Assembly (NCBI RefSeq): GCF_019793435.1
Contig: NZ_JAILYH010000013.1
Coordinates: forward strand, 124,001-188,000
DNA: 64,000 bases
Direction of reading: 5' to 3'
DNA from: Rhizobium redzepovicii
GTDB taxonomy: Bacteria; Pseudomonadota; Alphaproteobacteria; Rhizobiales; Rhizobiaceae
Positions within the stretch are counted from its first letter, which is position 1. Every line of letters starts with the position of its first letter. Both the position numbers and the translations under genes were made by a program. The notes beneath the pieces are model-generated. The model was not told the origin of the DNA. It ran no database searches and saw only the letters and a list, made by a program, of their open reading frames with translations. Below, in pieces: positions 55,071-64,000 of the stretch.

Positions 55071-56255
55071 TCAGGGCAGCGATTGCGGAGCGAGACGCAC
55101 ATATTTGATGGCGCGCCGGTAGTAGGTGTAGGCGATATGCAGCGCGCCGTCGCTGCCTTGGATGACCGAGGGATAGGAGAATTCGCGGTTCAGCGAATCC
55201 TTCGAATTGTTGCTGAGGCAGAAACCGTCGCCGGTATCGAGATCGACGCGATGCGGAAAACTCTTGCCGCCATCCCTGGAGATCGCAAGGCTGAGCGGCG
55301 CCCGCGGAACGCCCCAGACCGCTTTGCGGCCTATATCGGCGACAACAGTGGCCTCTCCTGTCTCGCCGCCCTCGATTTCGTCATAGAGAGACTGGCGCCG
55401 AGCATCCGATGTGCTTGCATTCGAATGGTTATAAACCATTGCAATCGCTCCATCATTTAGGACCGTGGCCTGAATCGAGGAGTTGTTGTTCGGCAGTTCG
55501 GTCGGCTCGGGCGCGCTCCACGTTTCGCCGCCATCGGACGATCGGCTGGAAAGAATGCTCTCGGCGAAACGATTGCGGTAGAAGGCGATCATGTCGTCGC
55601 CGTCGAGCGGCAGAATGTTCATGTGCACGGCGCCAATGCTGTCTGCAATATCGCGCATCTGCCAACTCGCGCCGCCGTCCCGCGAGATCAGCACCGCTGC
55701 GGTGTCGGCATCGCCGCTCCAGCGCTGGCCGCTAAGGCCGACGCAGCGAAAGACCGGAAGCAGCCAGTCGCCCTTGCCATTGACGACGATCTGCTGGCGA
55801 ACGAATGTGCCGGGGCTGTCGCAGAGGATCTTGACCGGGCCGAAGCTTTTGCCGCCGTCATCCGATAGGCGGCATTTGACAACGGAACCGTCCTGATTGC
55901 CCGAGGTTTGCGAGGTATAGAGCAGCCAAGTCTTGCCGTCCGGAGCATTGAAAATCAATGGGTTCTGCTCGGATTTCTCCGGATCGTCGCTCATCTTCTC
56001 AGGCTCCGACCAGCGCTCGGAGCCCGGGGCCAGCCGCGACATGTAAATCGAAATATCGCCCATGCCCTCCATCGTCCCGCCGAACCAGACGCAGCTCAGC
56101 GTGCCGTCGCGCAGAAAGGCGAGATTTGCCGCGTGGTTCTGGATGCAGGGCGAGGGCAGATAGGCATCGGCACGGCCCGCGACAGAGGGATGAGCGGTGA
56201 TGACCCCGGTCATCAAATCGGGCACGGCTTCGGAAGGCAGGCCGGTAAAATTCAT
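55071..56255 (-). CDS. Sialidase-fold protein without signal peptide
   Basis: The 394-residue protein has the six-bladed BNR/sialidase fold with four Asp boxes: SDDGGKSFG, SRDGGASW, SSDGGETW and SRDGGKSF. The conserved start YLPSPCIQNHAANLAFLRDGT and GGTMEGMGDISIYMS match the exo-alpha-sialidase-like group. No signal peptide or membrane segment is seen, so it is probably cytoplasmic. Its ATG (56255) overlaps the stop of the DapA-family gene by four bases, so the two are translated together. The exact glycoside or reaction is unknown. Confidence 0.85.
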   Translation of the reverse strand: MNFTGLPSEAVPDLMTGVITAHPSVAGRADAYLPSPCIQNHAANLAFLRDGTLSCVWFGGTMEGMGDISIYMSRLAPGSERWSEPEKMSDDPEKSEQNPLIFNAPDGKTWLLYTSQTSGNQDGSVVKCRLSDDGGKSFGPVKILCDSPGTFVRQQIVVNGKGDWLLPVFRCVGLSGQRWSGDADTAAVLISRDGGASWQMRDIADSIGAVHMNILPLDGDDMIAFYRNRFAESILSSRSSDGGETWSAPEPTELPNNNSSIQATVLNDGAIAMVYNHSNASTSDARRQSLYDEIEGGETGEATVVADIGRKAVWGVPRAPLSLAISRDGGKSFPHRVDLDTGDGFCLSNNSKDSLNREFSYPSVIQGSDGALHIAYTYYRRAIKYVRLAPQSLP

Positions 56256-57172
56256 CGCGGATCTCCCCAAGGCAGCTTGGCATAGCTTTCGGCGAGTGCG
56301 GCGTAATCCGCCTCGCTCAGCGGCATCAGCGGCGCGCGGGTGCGCTTCCAGGCGGGATTGCCGGTCTTCAGCCCCACCATTGCCTTGATGGTCGGGATCT
56401 GGACGTAGGAATTAGAAAGCGTGCGATAGGCGTTGATGCGCGCCTGCGCCGCCTCGACATCGGCGGCGCGCGCCTCGTCACGGACATGGTCATAGACGGT
56501 GCGCAGCGAATCCGCCACCAGATTGGAGGTGGCGGTGATGCAGCCGGCGCCGCCGGCCTTCATCAGCGGCAGCAGCAGCGGATCGGCGCCCGCCAGCACC
56601 GAAAAGCTGGGATAGGCGGCGATAATGGCCTGCATGTTATTGAAATCGCCGGCAGATTCCTTGATGCCGACGACCGTTTCCGGAAAGGCCGCAATCAGCC
56701 GGCCGATCAGCGGAATGGTGAGCGGAACACCCGAAACCTGCGGGATATGATAGAGAATGACCTGCAGACGCGTGTCGGCGACTTTTTCCAGAACCTGTGA
56801 GTAGGCAGCGAAGAGGCCGTCGTCGGAGATGCCCTTGTAATAAAAGGGCGGCAGCATCACCACTTTGGTGACACCGAGCGACAACGCGTGCCGGGTCAGT
56901 TCCACGGTTTCCGGAATGGCGACGACGCCGGTGCCGGGCAAAAGCCTGTCTGCTGGAATGCCCGCCTTCACAGCCGCCTCCAATATGGCGCGGCGCTCCG
57001 CTCCGGAAAAGGAATTGGCCTCGCCCGTCGTGCCGAGCAGGGCCACGCCGTGACATCCCTCGGCCAGCAGTTGCCTGCAATGGTCGATGAAAAGCGCGAG
57101 ATCCGGCGTATTGTCAGCCGTCAGCGGCGTTGCGGCCGCGCTGAATACGCCTGTGATCCTGTGATGGCTCAT
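56252..57172 (-). CDS. DapA/N-acetylneuraminate-lyase family enzyme
   Basis: The 306-residue TIM-barrel protein has GTTGEANS at residues 48-55, Tyr141 in the segment LYHIPQVSGVP and the Schiff-base Lys171 in GIKESAGD. The IPQVSG stretch lacks the Arg that dihydrodipicolinate synthases use to bind their substrate carboxylate and looks more like the IPALSG of N-acetylneuraminate lyase. It is therefore likely a catabolic 2-keto-acid aldolase or dehydratase rather than a lysine enzyme. It is the first gene of the minus-strand unit and overlaps the sialidase-like gene. Confidence 0.88.
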   Translation of the reverse strand: MSHHRITGVFSAAATPLTADNTPDLALFIDHCRQLLAEGCHGVALLGTTGEANSFSGAERRAILEAAVKAGIPADRLLPGTGVVAIPETVELTRHALSLGVTKVVMLPPFYYKGISDDGLFAAYSQVLEKVADTRLQVILYHIPQVSGVPLTIPLIGRLIAAFPETVVGIKESAGDFNNMQAIIAAYPSFSVLAGADPLLLPLMKAGGAGCITATSNLVADSLRTVYDHVRDEARAADVEAAQARINAYRTLSNSYVQIPTIKAMVGLKTGNPAWKRTRAPLMPLSEADYAALAESYAKLPWGDPR

Positions 57173-57496
57173 TTTCCCCTCCTTCGGCGTGTTCTATCTC
57201 GCCGATCCGTGTTCAACCCGTCCGGCTGCGCATCCGATTGTCATGCATCTGCGATGGAGTGCTAAGAACTTTTCCATTGCAGCACTTTTGTCAAGAAGAC
57301 AAAATGCATTCATGCCGAATGCAAAAATTATCTCGCTGATATTGCAGTGATATTTTTCGAGTTAAATTTTATTGCAGCAAAAAATGCGATTTTTTGTTGA
57401 CATATTTACAATAACGAGAGAACGATATGAGACGGATTGTGCTGCGCCTGGCAGGTGCAGGGAGAGCGCTGCCGAATTCACCTGGGAGGGAATGCC
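57173..57496. promoter_or_regulatory. Divergent control region of the acid-sugar locus
   Basis: This 324-bp gap separates dapA-like (minus) and the ABC transporter (plus). It holds two abutting 19-bp palindromes, 57286-57304 (TTTTGTC, five bases, GACAAAA) and 57305-57323 (TGCATTC, five bases, GAATGCA). TTGCAG boxes lie at 57277, 57342 and 57372, and a TTGACAT/TTTACAATAA pair at 57397-57414. The region is A+T-rich and likely bound by one or more regulators, none of which is encoded inside the window's part of the locus. Confidence 0.6.
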
Positions 57497-59134
57497 ATGT
57501 CTTTTGATCCATCTGATAATACCAATCTATCGCGTCGCAACGCACTGAAGCTCGGTCTGGCGGCCGGCGTCGGCCTCACCGTATTCGGGATGAATGCGCG
57601 CATCGTGATGGCCGATGAAGGCCAGGTCCTGAAGGTCGCACATCCGGCCTTCGATCAGGACTGGTCGCCGCTGCGCGGCGGCGGCAGAACCTTCCGCTGG
57701 AATTCGATCTGGTGGGCGGCGCCGATGTATTTCGACAGCCAGGGCAATATAAAGCCTTACGTCTTCACCAGCTGGGAATCGGCCGACAATACGGTCTGGA
57801 CCTTCAAAATCGACCCCAAGGCCGTCTTCTCCGACGGCAGCAAGATCACCGCGGCCGATGTCAAGGGATCGTGGGAAGTTGCCTCGATGCCGAACACCAA
57901 GAGCCAGCGCGCCGACCAGGTGCTGAGCAAGGTCAAGGGCTACGCTGAAATCGCCGCCGGCTCCGGCAAGGAGCTGACCGGTGTCGCAACACCTGACGAG
58001 GGAACGGTCGTCGTGACGCTGGCTGCGGCCGACCCGATCTTCTTCATGCGTCTGGCAAACCATATCGCGCCGATCACCAAGGCCTCGCAGTCGCGCGGCA
58101 GTGACGGCGAGGAGATCATCGACTGGTACAAGCCCGACAGCAAGCCGGTCTTCTCCGGCCCCTTCAAGCTGACGAGCATCGATATCGACGCCGGCAAATT
58201 GACCTTCGAGCCGAACGAGAATTTCTTCGGGCCGAAGCCGAAGCTTGCCCGTATCGAGGTCACCTCGATCGAAGACAATGTGACGGCGACATCGCTGATC
58301 AAATCCGGCGAGTTCAACGCCCATACCGAACTCGTCACCTCGACGATCATCCAGGATCTTGGCCCGGAATTCTCGGCCGGTCCGCTGATCCCGACCAGCC
58401 AGCACTTCTGGTTTAATATCTCGCGCGCACCGATGGACGATCCGAAGGTCCGCCAGGCACTGATCATGGCCGTCGACCGCGACGGCCTGTTCAAGGCGTC
58501 CTATCCGGATGGACCGCACAAGAAGGCCGACCAGATCCTCAACTCGGTCCCGGGCGCCGAAAATTCCGGCTTCGAGCCCTTTCCATACGATCCGGCAGCC
58601 GCCAAGAAACTGCTTGCCGAATCGAGCTATGGCGGGCCTGAGCGCCTGCCGAAGATCATGTTCGTCGGCGTCTCGGCGCCGGCCATTCAGGCCGCCGCCC
58701 AGTTCATCGCCGAGCAGTGGCGCCAGAACCTCGGTATCACTGCGGTCGACATGAAGCCGCAGCAGGACGCCTATGCCGGCCCCGACCAGAACTCGGTCCA
58801 GATCTTCCGCGATGACGTCGGCACCCGCGTTCCCGATGCCGTCTCCTACCTGGCGGGCTGCATTGCCTCGACCTCGTCGAACGCGCAGAACAAGCTCGGC
58901 GGATACAAGAACGACAAGGTCGACAGCGCCCTTGCCGAGGCGACGACCAAGGCCGCGGACGATCCGCAGCGCATCGCTCTCGCCCAGCAAGCCCAGAAGG
59001 CGTTCCGCGACGATTGGGCCTTCATCCCGTGGTATTCTCAGGCGATGTCGCGCTGGGCTACCAAGGAGGTCAAGGGTCTGGACAAGAACCTCGACTGGCA
59101 GATCGTCGAGCCGTGGAACATTTCGATCGGCTGA
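57497..59134 (+). CDS. Oligopeptide-type ABC binding protein (SBP family 5)
   Basis: The 545-residue protein starts with a Tat signal (LSRRNALKLGLAAGVGLTVFG, cleavage near residue 38). The family 5 solute-binding fold is seen in WTFKIDPKAVFSDGSKITAADVKGSW and DPKVRQALIMAVDRDGLF. Family 5 proteins bind peptides, oligosaccharides and other solutes. It starts the transporter operon and so likely binds the substrate of this locus. ATG 57497 follows GGGAGGG by six bases. Confidence 0.92.
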   Translation: MSFDPSDNTNLSRRNALKLGLAAGVGLTVFGMNARIVMADEGQVLKVAHPAFDQDWSPLRGGGRTFRWNSIWWAAPMYFDSQGNIKPYVFTSWESADNTVWTFKIDPKAVFSDGSKITAADVKGSWEVASMPNTKSQRADQVLSKVKGYAEIAAGSGKELTGVATPDEGTVVVTLAAADPIFFMRLANHIAPITKASQSRGSDGEEIIDWYKPDSKPVFSGPFKLTSIDIDAGKLTFEPNENFFGPKPKLARIEVTSIEDNVTATSLIKSGEFNAHTELVTSTIIQDLGPEFSAGPLIPTSQHFWFNISRAPMDDPKVRQALIMAVDRDGLFKASYPDGPHKKADQILNSVPGAENSGFEPFPYDPAAAKKLLAESSYGGPERLPKIMFVGVSAPAIQAAAQFIAEQWRQNLGITAVDMKPQQDAYAGPDQNSVQIFRDDVGTRVPDAVSYLAGCIASTSSNAQNKLGGYKNDKVDSALAEATTKAADDPQRIALAQQAQKAFRDDWAFIPWYSQAMSRWATKEVKGLDKNLDWQIVEPWNISIG

Positions 59135-59265
59135 ATCGGAACTATCGTTCCTGGCGATAAACGCGCGAAGGCCGCAAGGTCTTCGCGCAAATTTCAAGAA
59201 GAGATGCGATCTGTCGGGCGTCGGCCAAAGACGGGAACGCATTGAACAACAGGTGGGAGGTGGCC

Positions 59266-60222
59266 TTGCTGCGCTACGTGCTAACCCGTTTTGCCATCTG
59301 GATTCCATCCGTTCTGGTGGTGATGCTGGCCGTCTACGCGTTGGCCTTCTACGGCGCCGGCGACCCGATCAAGCTGATCTTCCTCCGCGCGCCGGGCGAC
59401 GTCGCCTACAATCCGCAGCGCATCGAAGCCATCCGCGAAAGTGCGGGCCTCAACCGGCCCTTCATCGAGCAGTTCGGCCTCTACATCTGGAATCTGCTGC
59501 ATGGTCAGTTCGGCAATTCGCTGACTTCGGGCCGCTCCGTCTGGGCAATGGTCTCGGCCGCAGCGCCAGTTTCGTTCCAGCTTGCCCTCTGTTCCGTCAT
59601 CCTGACGACCGTGGTCGCCATTCCTCTCGGCATGATCGCGGCGCTGAACCAGAATTCGCGCCTCGATTACGCCATTCTGGGCTCGGCGCTTTTCCTCTGG
59701 GCGATCCCGGCCTATGTCGCAGGCCCCTTGCTGATGGTCGGCCTCATCGTGCTGCTGCCGGGTGCGAGCGTGCCCTATGGCTGGGGCGGCATTTTCGATG
59801 TGCGCATCCTGCTGCCCCTGCTGGTGCTGTCCTTCCAGCCGATCGCGCTGATCGTGCGCCAGACGCGCGCCGCCGTCATCGAGGTGCTGTCGGAGGATTT
59901 CGTCCGCACCGCCCGCGCCAAGGGCGTGCCCGAGATCGTCGTGGCGGTCCGCCACATCCTCCGGCCGGTGCTGACGCCTGTCGTGACGCAGCTCGGCCTG
60001 ATCATGATCACCATCGTCAACGGCGCGATCTTCGTCGAGCTGGTCTTCGGCCTGCCGGGCCTCGGGCGCCTGACGGTGCAGGCGCTGATCAATTCCGATT
60101 ATCCCGTCATTCTGGCGATCACGCTGATCGGGTCGTTCCTGGTGATGGTGTCGAACCTTTTGGTCGACGTGCTCTATCCGCTGCTCGATCCACGCGCCAA
60201 TGATGCAAGAAGGAGCCGCTGA
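59266..60222 (+). CDS. ABC permease, DppB-like
   Basis: The 318-residue permease has six membrane segments and the DppB-type start LRYVLTRFAIWIPSVLVVML, with the loop EDFVRTARAKGVPEIVVAVRH near residue 214. I chose TTG 59266, five bases after GGGAGG, which gives the family-typical MLRYV start; TTG 59242 and GTG 59260 are in frame upstream. It pairs with the following permease. Confidence 0.88.
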   Translation: MLRYVLTRFAIWIPSVLVVMLAVYALAFYGAGDPIKLIFLRAPGDVAYNPQRIEAIRESAGLNRPFIEQFGLYIWNLLHGQFGNSLTSGRSVWAMVSAAAPVSFQLALCSVILTTVVAIPLGMIAALNQNSRLDYAILGSALFLWAIPAYVAGPLLMVGLIVLLPGASVPYGWGGIFDVRILLPLLVLSFQPIALIVRQTRAAVIEVLSEDFVRTARAKGVPEIVVAVRHILRPVLTPVVTQLGLIMITIVNGAIFVELVFGLPGLGRLTVQALINSDYPVILAITLIGSFLVMVSNLLVDVLYPLLDPRANDARRSR

Positions 60223-60224
60223 CC

Positions 60225-61180
60225 ATGTCCGCAATCCCTCTTTCCACCCCTGAAACCGTCGAGGAACAGCCGGTCAGCCTGTGGCGCGACGCCTGGTATC
60301 GGCTGAAGCGCAACAAGCTCGCCGTCTTCGGTCTCGTCATCGTGTTGATCCTCGCTTTCACGGCGATCTTCGGGCCTTACCTGACGCCCTATGACTATCT
60401 CGGCCAGGACCTCAACGCTCGCAACGCCCTGCCGTCGATGAGCCATCTCTTCGGAACCGACGATCTCGGCCGCGACGTCTTCAGCCGCGTGGTCTTTGGC
60501 ACGCGGACCGCTTTCCTCGTCGCGGTCATCGTCACCTTCTTCGCGGTGCTGATCGGTCTCACGCTGGGTGCCGTAGCGGGTTTCTTCGGCAATCCCTTCG
60601 ACCGCGTCATCATGTGGCTGACTGACGTGACGATGTCGGTTCCCAACCTGCTGCTCGTCGTTGTCATCAACGCCTCGCTGAAATCGCCGATCACCCGTTG
60701 GATGGAGGCGCGTTACCTCGAGACCCTCAATCCCTTCTACCGCCAGACGATCTGGGTGGATTTCATCCTCGTCTTCGGGTCGATGGCGCTGATCTCCTGG
60801 CCGCCTTACGCGCGCCTGGTGCGCGCCCAGGTGCTGTCGATCCGCAGCCGGCCCTATATCACCGCGGCCCAGGCGCTCGGCCTGTCGAATTGGGTCATCA
60901 TCAAGCGTTATGTCGTGCCGAATGCGCTCGGGCCGCTGATCGTTTCGGTCAGCGCCGGTCTCGGCACGGCGATGGTGCTGGAAAGCGCCTTCAGCTTCCT
61001 CGGTGTCGGCGTCAACCCGCCGACGCCCAGCTGGGGCAATATGATCTCGGACGGCCTTCGCGTCTGGCAGCACTATCCGCATCTTCTCGCCGCTCCGGCG
61101 GCCGTGCTCGGCCTTGCCTCGGTTGCCTTCAGCTTCCTCGGCGACGGCCTCAACGACGCGCTCAATCCGCGGGGCAGCAA

Positions 61181-61184
<4 letters not shown>
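60225..61184 (+). CDS. ABC permease, DppC-like
   Basis: The 319-residue permease has an N-terminal cytoplasmic lead (WRDAWYRLKRNKLAVFGL) and six membrane segments. DppC hallmarks are HLFGTDDLGRDVFSRVVFGTRT and the loop YITAAQALGLSNWVIIKRYVVPN. It follows the DppB-like gene after two bases, and its stop overlaps the next start (ATGA). Confidence 0.92.
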
Positions 61185-62187
<1,003 letters not shown>

Positions 62188-62188
<1 letters not shown>

Positions 62189-63180
62189 TGGCTGCGCAAC
62201 CGCTGCTTAAGGTTGAAAACCTGGTCAAGCATTTCCACGTCAGGCTCGGCGCCTTCGGCGAACGCTCGGCAACCGTCTATGCGCTCGACAATGTCAACCT
62301 CGACATCATGGAGGGCGAGACGCTGAGCCTCGTCGGCGAATCCGGCTGCGGTAAATCGACGACCGGCTTCACCATCCTCAATCTTTACAAGGCGACCAGC
62401 GGCAGGGTCGTCTACAAGGGCCAGGATCTCGCGACGCTCGACGAGAAGCAGATGCGGCCGTTCCGCCGCGACCTGCAGATCGTCTTCCAGGATCCCTATT
62501 CGACGCTCAATCCGCGCATGACGGTGGGCGAGGCGATCGGCGAGCCGATCCTCTTCCATAAGCTTTGCACCAAGGCCGAGCTGAAGGAGAAGGTGGCGAC
62601 GCTGCTGACCGATGTCGGCCTGCCCACGCGCTTTGCCCAGCGTTATCCGCACGAGCTTTCCGGCGGCCAGCGCCAGCGCGTCGTCATTGCCCGGGCGCTG
62701 GCCTGCCAGCCGAAATTCATCGTCTGCGACGAGGCGATCTCGGCGCTCGACGTATCGATCCAGGCGCAGATTATCAACCTGCTGCTCGATCTGCAGGAGA
62801 AGTACGGGCTGACCTATCTGTTCATCGCCCATGACCTTGCGGTGGTGCGCCATATCAGCACCCGCGTCGGCGTCATGTATCTCGGCCGGCTTGCCGAACT
62901 TGCGACCCGCGAGGAGCTCTTCGACAATCCACTGCACCCCTATACCAGGGCGCTGCTATCGGCCGTGCCGGAGACCGATCCCGAGCATGAACGTACCCGC
63001 CAGCGCCAGATTCTGCAGGGCGACGTGCCGAGCCCGCTCAACCCGCCGTCAGGCTGCCGTTTCCACACGCGCTGCCCGATCGCGATGGAGGTCTGCAGCA
63101 AGGTCATCCCTGTCTGGAAGGAAGCCAAGCCCGGCCATCTCGTCGCCTGTCACGCCGTCAATACGGAGCAGATTGCATGA
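62188..63180 (+). CDS. ABC ATPase, DppF-like
   Basis: The 330-residue ATPase has Walker A GESGCGKST (near residue 50), signature LSGGQRQRVVIARAL and Walker B FIVCDEAISALD, with Ala-Ile in place of Pro-Thr/Val after the Glu, a variation frequent in OppF-type proteins. The C-terminus carries the Cys pattern GCRFHTRCPIAMEVC. Start ATG 62188 overlaps the previous stop (TAATG); its own stop overlaps the DUF1537 start. Confidence 0.93.
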
Positions 63181-64000
63181 CGCTCAAGGCCGCGATCATT
63201 GCCGACGATCTGACGGGCGCGCTCGATACCGGCACGCCCTTTATCGCCGCCGGCCTTTCGGTGGCGGTCGCCGTCGATGTCGCGGCGGCCCGGGATGCGA
63301 TTGCCACCGGCTGCGACGTCGTGGTCATCAACACCGCCTCTCGCGCCCTTGACGAGCGCGAGGCGGCCGAAAGGATCCGACTGGCTGTGGAGATGCTTGG
63401 CGGCGCGAAGCCCGGCATCGTCATGAAGAAGATCGATTCCCGGCTGAAGGGCAATGTCGCGGCGGAAAGCCTGACGCTGGCAGCTGCGCTCGGCCTGAAG
63501 AACATTCTTGTGGCGCCTGCCATTCCCGATCAGGAGCGCCTGACCTACCGCGGCTGCGTCGTTGGCCGCGGTGTCGACAGGCCGCTGCCGATTGCCGATC
63601 TGTTCGCGGGGGCTGACAATATTGTCGTTGCCGATGCCGAAGACGATACCGATCTCGATCAGATCGTCGAGGGTCATGTCTGGCTGACGACGCTTGGCGT
63701 CGGTGCGCGCGGCCTCGGTGCGGCGTTCGCCCGCCGGCTCGGCGAAATGGGGCGGCGGCCGGCGACGGAATTTACGGCGAGCCCGCGCACGCTGTTTGCC
63801 TTCGGCTCGCGCGATCCGATCACCTCAGCCCAGATGAACCGGCTCGAAGCCTCGGGCGCCTTATGCATGGTGGTGGATGCGCCGAAGGGGCAGATCGAAT
63901 GCGGGGAGGGCCTGGCGCTGCCGGTGCTGCTGCGCTGCAGCGGCGAGATGGCGGCCGATGCGACGCTTGTCGCCGGTGACTTTGCCGCAGGCGTCAAAAG
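63177..64000 (+). CDS. DUF1537 four-carbon acid sugar kinase (partial, cut by window end)
   Basis: The visible 274 residues start MTLKAAIIADDLTGALDTG, the DUF1537 N-terminal signature, followed by VVINTASRALDEREAAERI, MKKIDSRLKGNVAAE and LVAPAIPDQERLTYRG. DUF1537 enzymes are kinases for four-carbon acid sugars such as D-threonate, L-threonate and D-erythronate. They work with PdxA2 to yield dihydroxyacetone phosphate. The ATG overlaps the DppF-like stop, so it is part of the transporter operon. The C-terminal nucleotide domain lies beyond the window. Confidence 0.9.
   Translation, partial: MTLKAAIIADDLTGALDTGTPFIAAGLSVAVAVDVAAARDAIATGCDVVVINTASRALDEREAAERIRLAVEMLGGAKPGIVMKKIDSRLKGNVAAESLTLAAALGLKNILVAPAIPDQERLTYRGCVVGRGVDRPLPIADLFAGADNIVVADAEDDTDLDQIVEGHVWLTTLGVGARGLGAAFARRLGEMGRRPATEFTASPRTLFAFGSRDPITSAQMNRLEASGALCMVVDAPKGQIECGEGLALPVLLRCSGEMAADATLVAGDFAAGVK

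Noticed and set aside
56252..57172. Annotation of the DapA-family gene as lysine-pathway dihydrodipicolinate synthase
   Set aside because: The substrate-binding Arg region is replaced by IPQVSG and the neighbours are catabolic and transport genes.
57527..59308. 593-codon open frame antisense to the SBP family 5 gene
   Set aside because: It mirrors the real gene in a GC-rich genome, has an Arg/Asp/Leu-rich low-complexity product and no family likeness. The plus-strand gene has clear domains and a ribosome-binding site.

Overview
The window looks like part of a large repABC plasmid of a fast-growing rhizobium, most likely the Rhizobium leguminosarum/etli group. The reasons are a complete repA-repB-repC cassette with an antisense RNA gene between repB and repC, parS-like palindromes at the repA/repB junction, GC-rich codon use throughout, and a ROSE-type RNA thermometer before a small heat-shock gene. 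The pairing of LPS genes with glycerol catabolism next to repABC matches what I recall of the LPS/glycerol plasmids of these species (pRleVF39c and R. etli p42b type). That species and plasmid assignment is inference, not a database match.

Layout. 1-5145: an FMN reductase, a fosmidomycin-resistance-type MFS pump, an XRE regulator with a BTAD/TPR regulator, and a small unknown gene. 5353-9206: the replication and partition unit (operator-like palindrome, repA, two parS sites, repB, ctRNA, repC). 9207-14541: a gene-poor stretch, then O-antigen/LPS genes (an initiating sugar-phosphate transferase, a FlaA1-type nucleotide-sugar dehydratase and an O-antigen-ligase-like membrane protein). 14885-29307: accessory metabolism and efflux: stress-type small proteins, a GntR regulator with mannonate dehydratase (uxuA), a TetR regulator divergent from an EmrAB-type pump, an aldose epimerase, an ABC-F ATPase, a VOC protein, DUF1328 and DUF992 proteins, a GNAT enzyme, and a LysR regulator divergent from an EamA exporter. 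29349-35153: a gene split by an in-frame TGA, a SAM-cyclase-ATPase-TPR protein of 1175 residues, a DUF4242 protein and the heat-shock gene.

35565-45733 is a complete glycerol system: glpR, glpD, an ABC glycerol importer glpSTPQUV and glpK, all on the plus strand. Glycerol enters through the ABC importer, is phosphorylated by GlpK and oxidised by GlpD, with GlpR as probable repressor. The two importer ATPases carry complementary motif losses that fall on the same composite ATP site. 45757-50399 is a ribose-type sugar ABC transporter on the minus strand.

50643-52527 holds a frameshifted alanyl-tRNA-synthetase-like pseudogene, divergent from a RES-Xre toxin-antitoxin pair with a palindromic operator between them.

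52584-64000 is a probable acid-sugar or ulosonic-acid-like catabolic locus. The minus strand carries a DapA/N-acetylneuraminate-lyase-family enzyme, a cytoplasmic sialidase-fold protein, an iron-dependent alcohol dehydrogenase and PdxA2. The plus strand carries an oligopeptide-type ABC transporter and a DUF1537 four-carbon acid sugar kinase cut by the window end. The shared control region has two abutting 19-bp palindromes and other repeats. This locus and the asymmetric glycerol importer are the most interesting parts. I saw no tRNA, rRNA, CRISPR array or intact insertion sequence.
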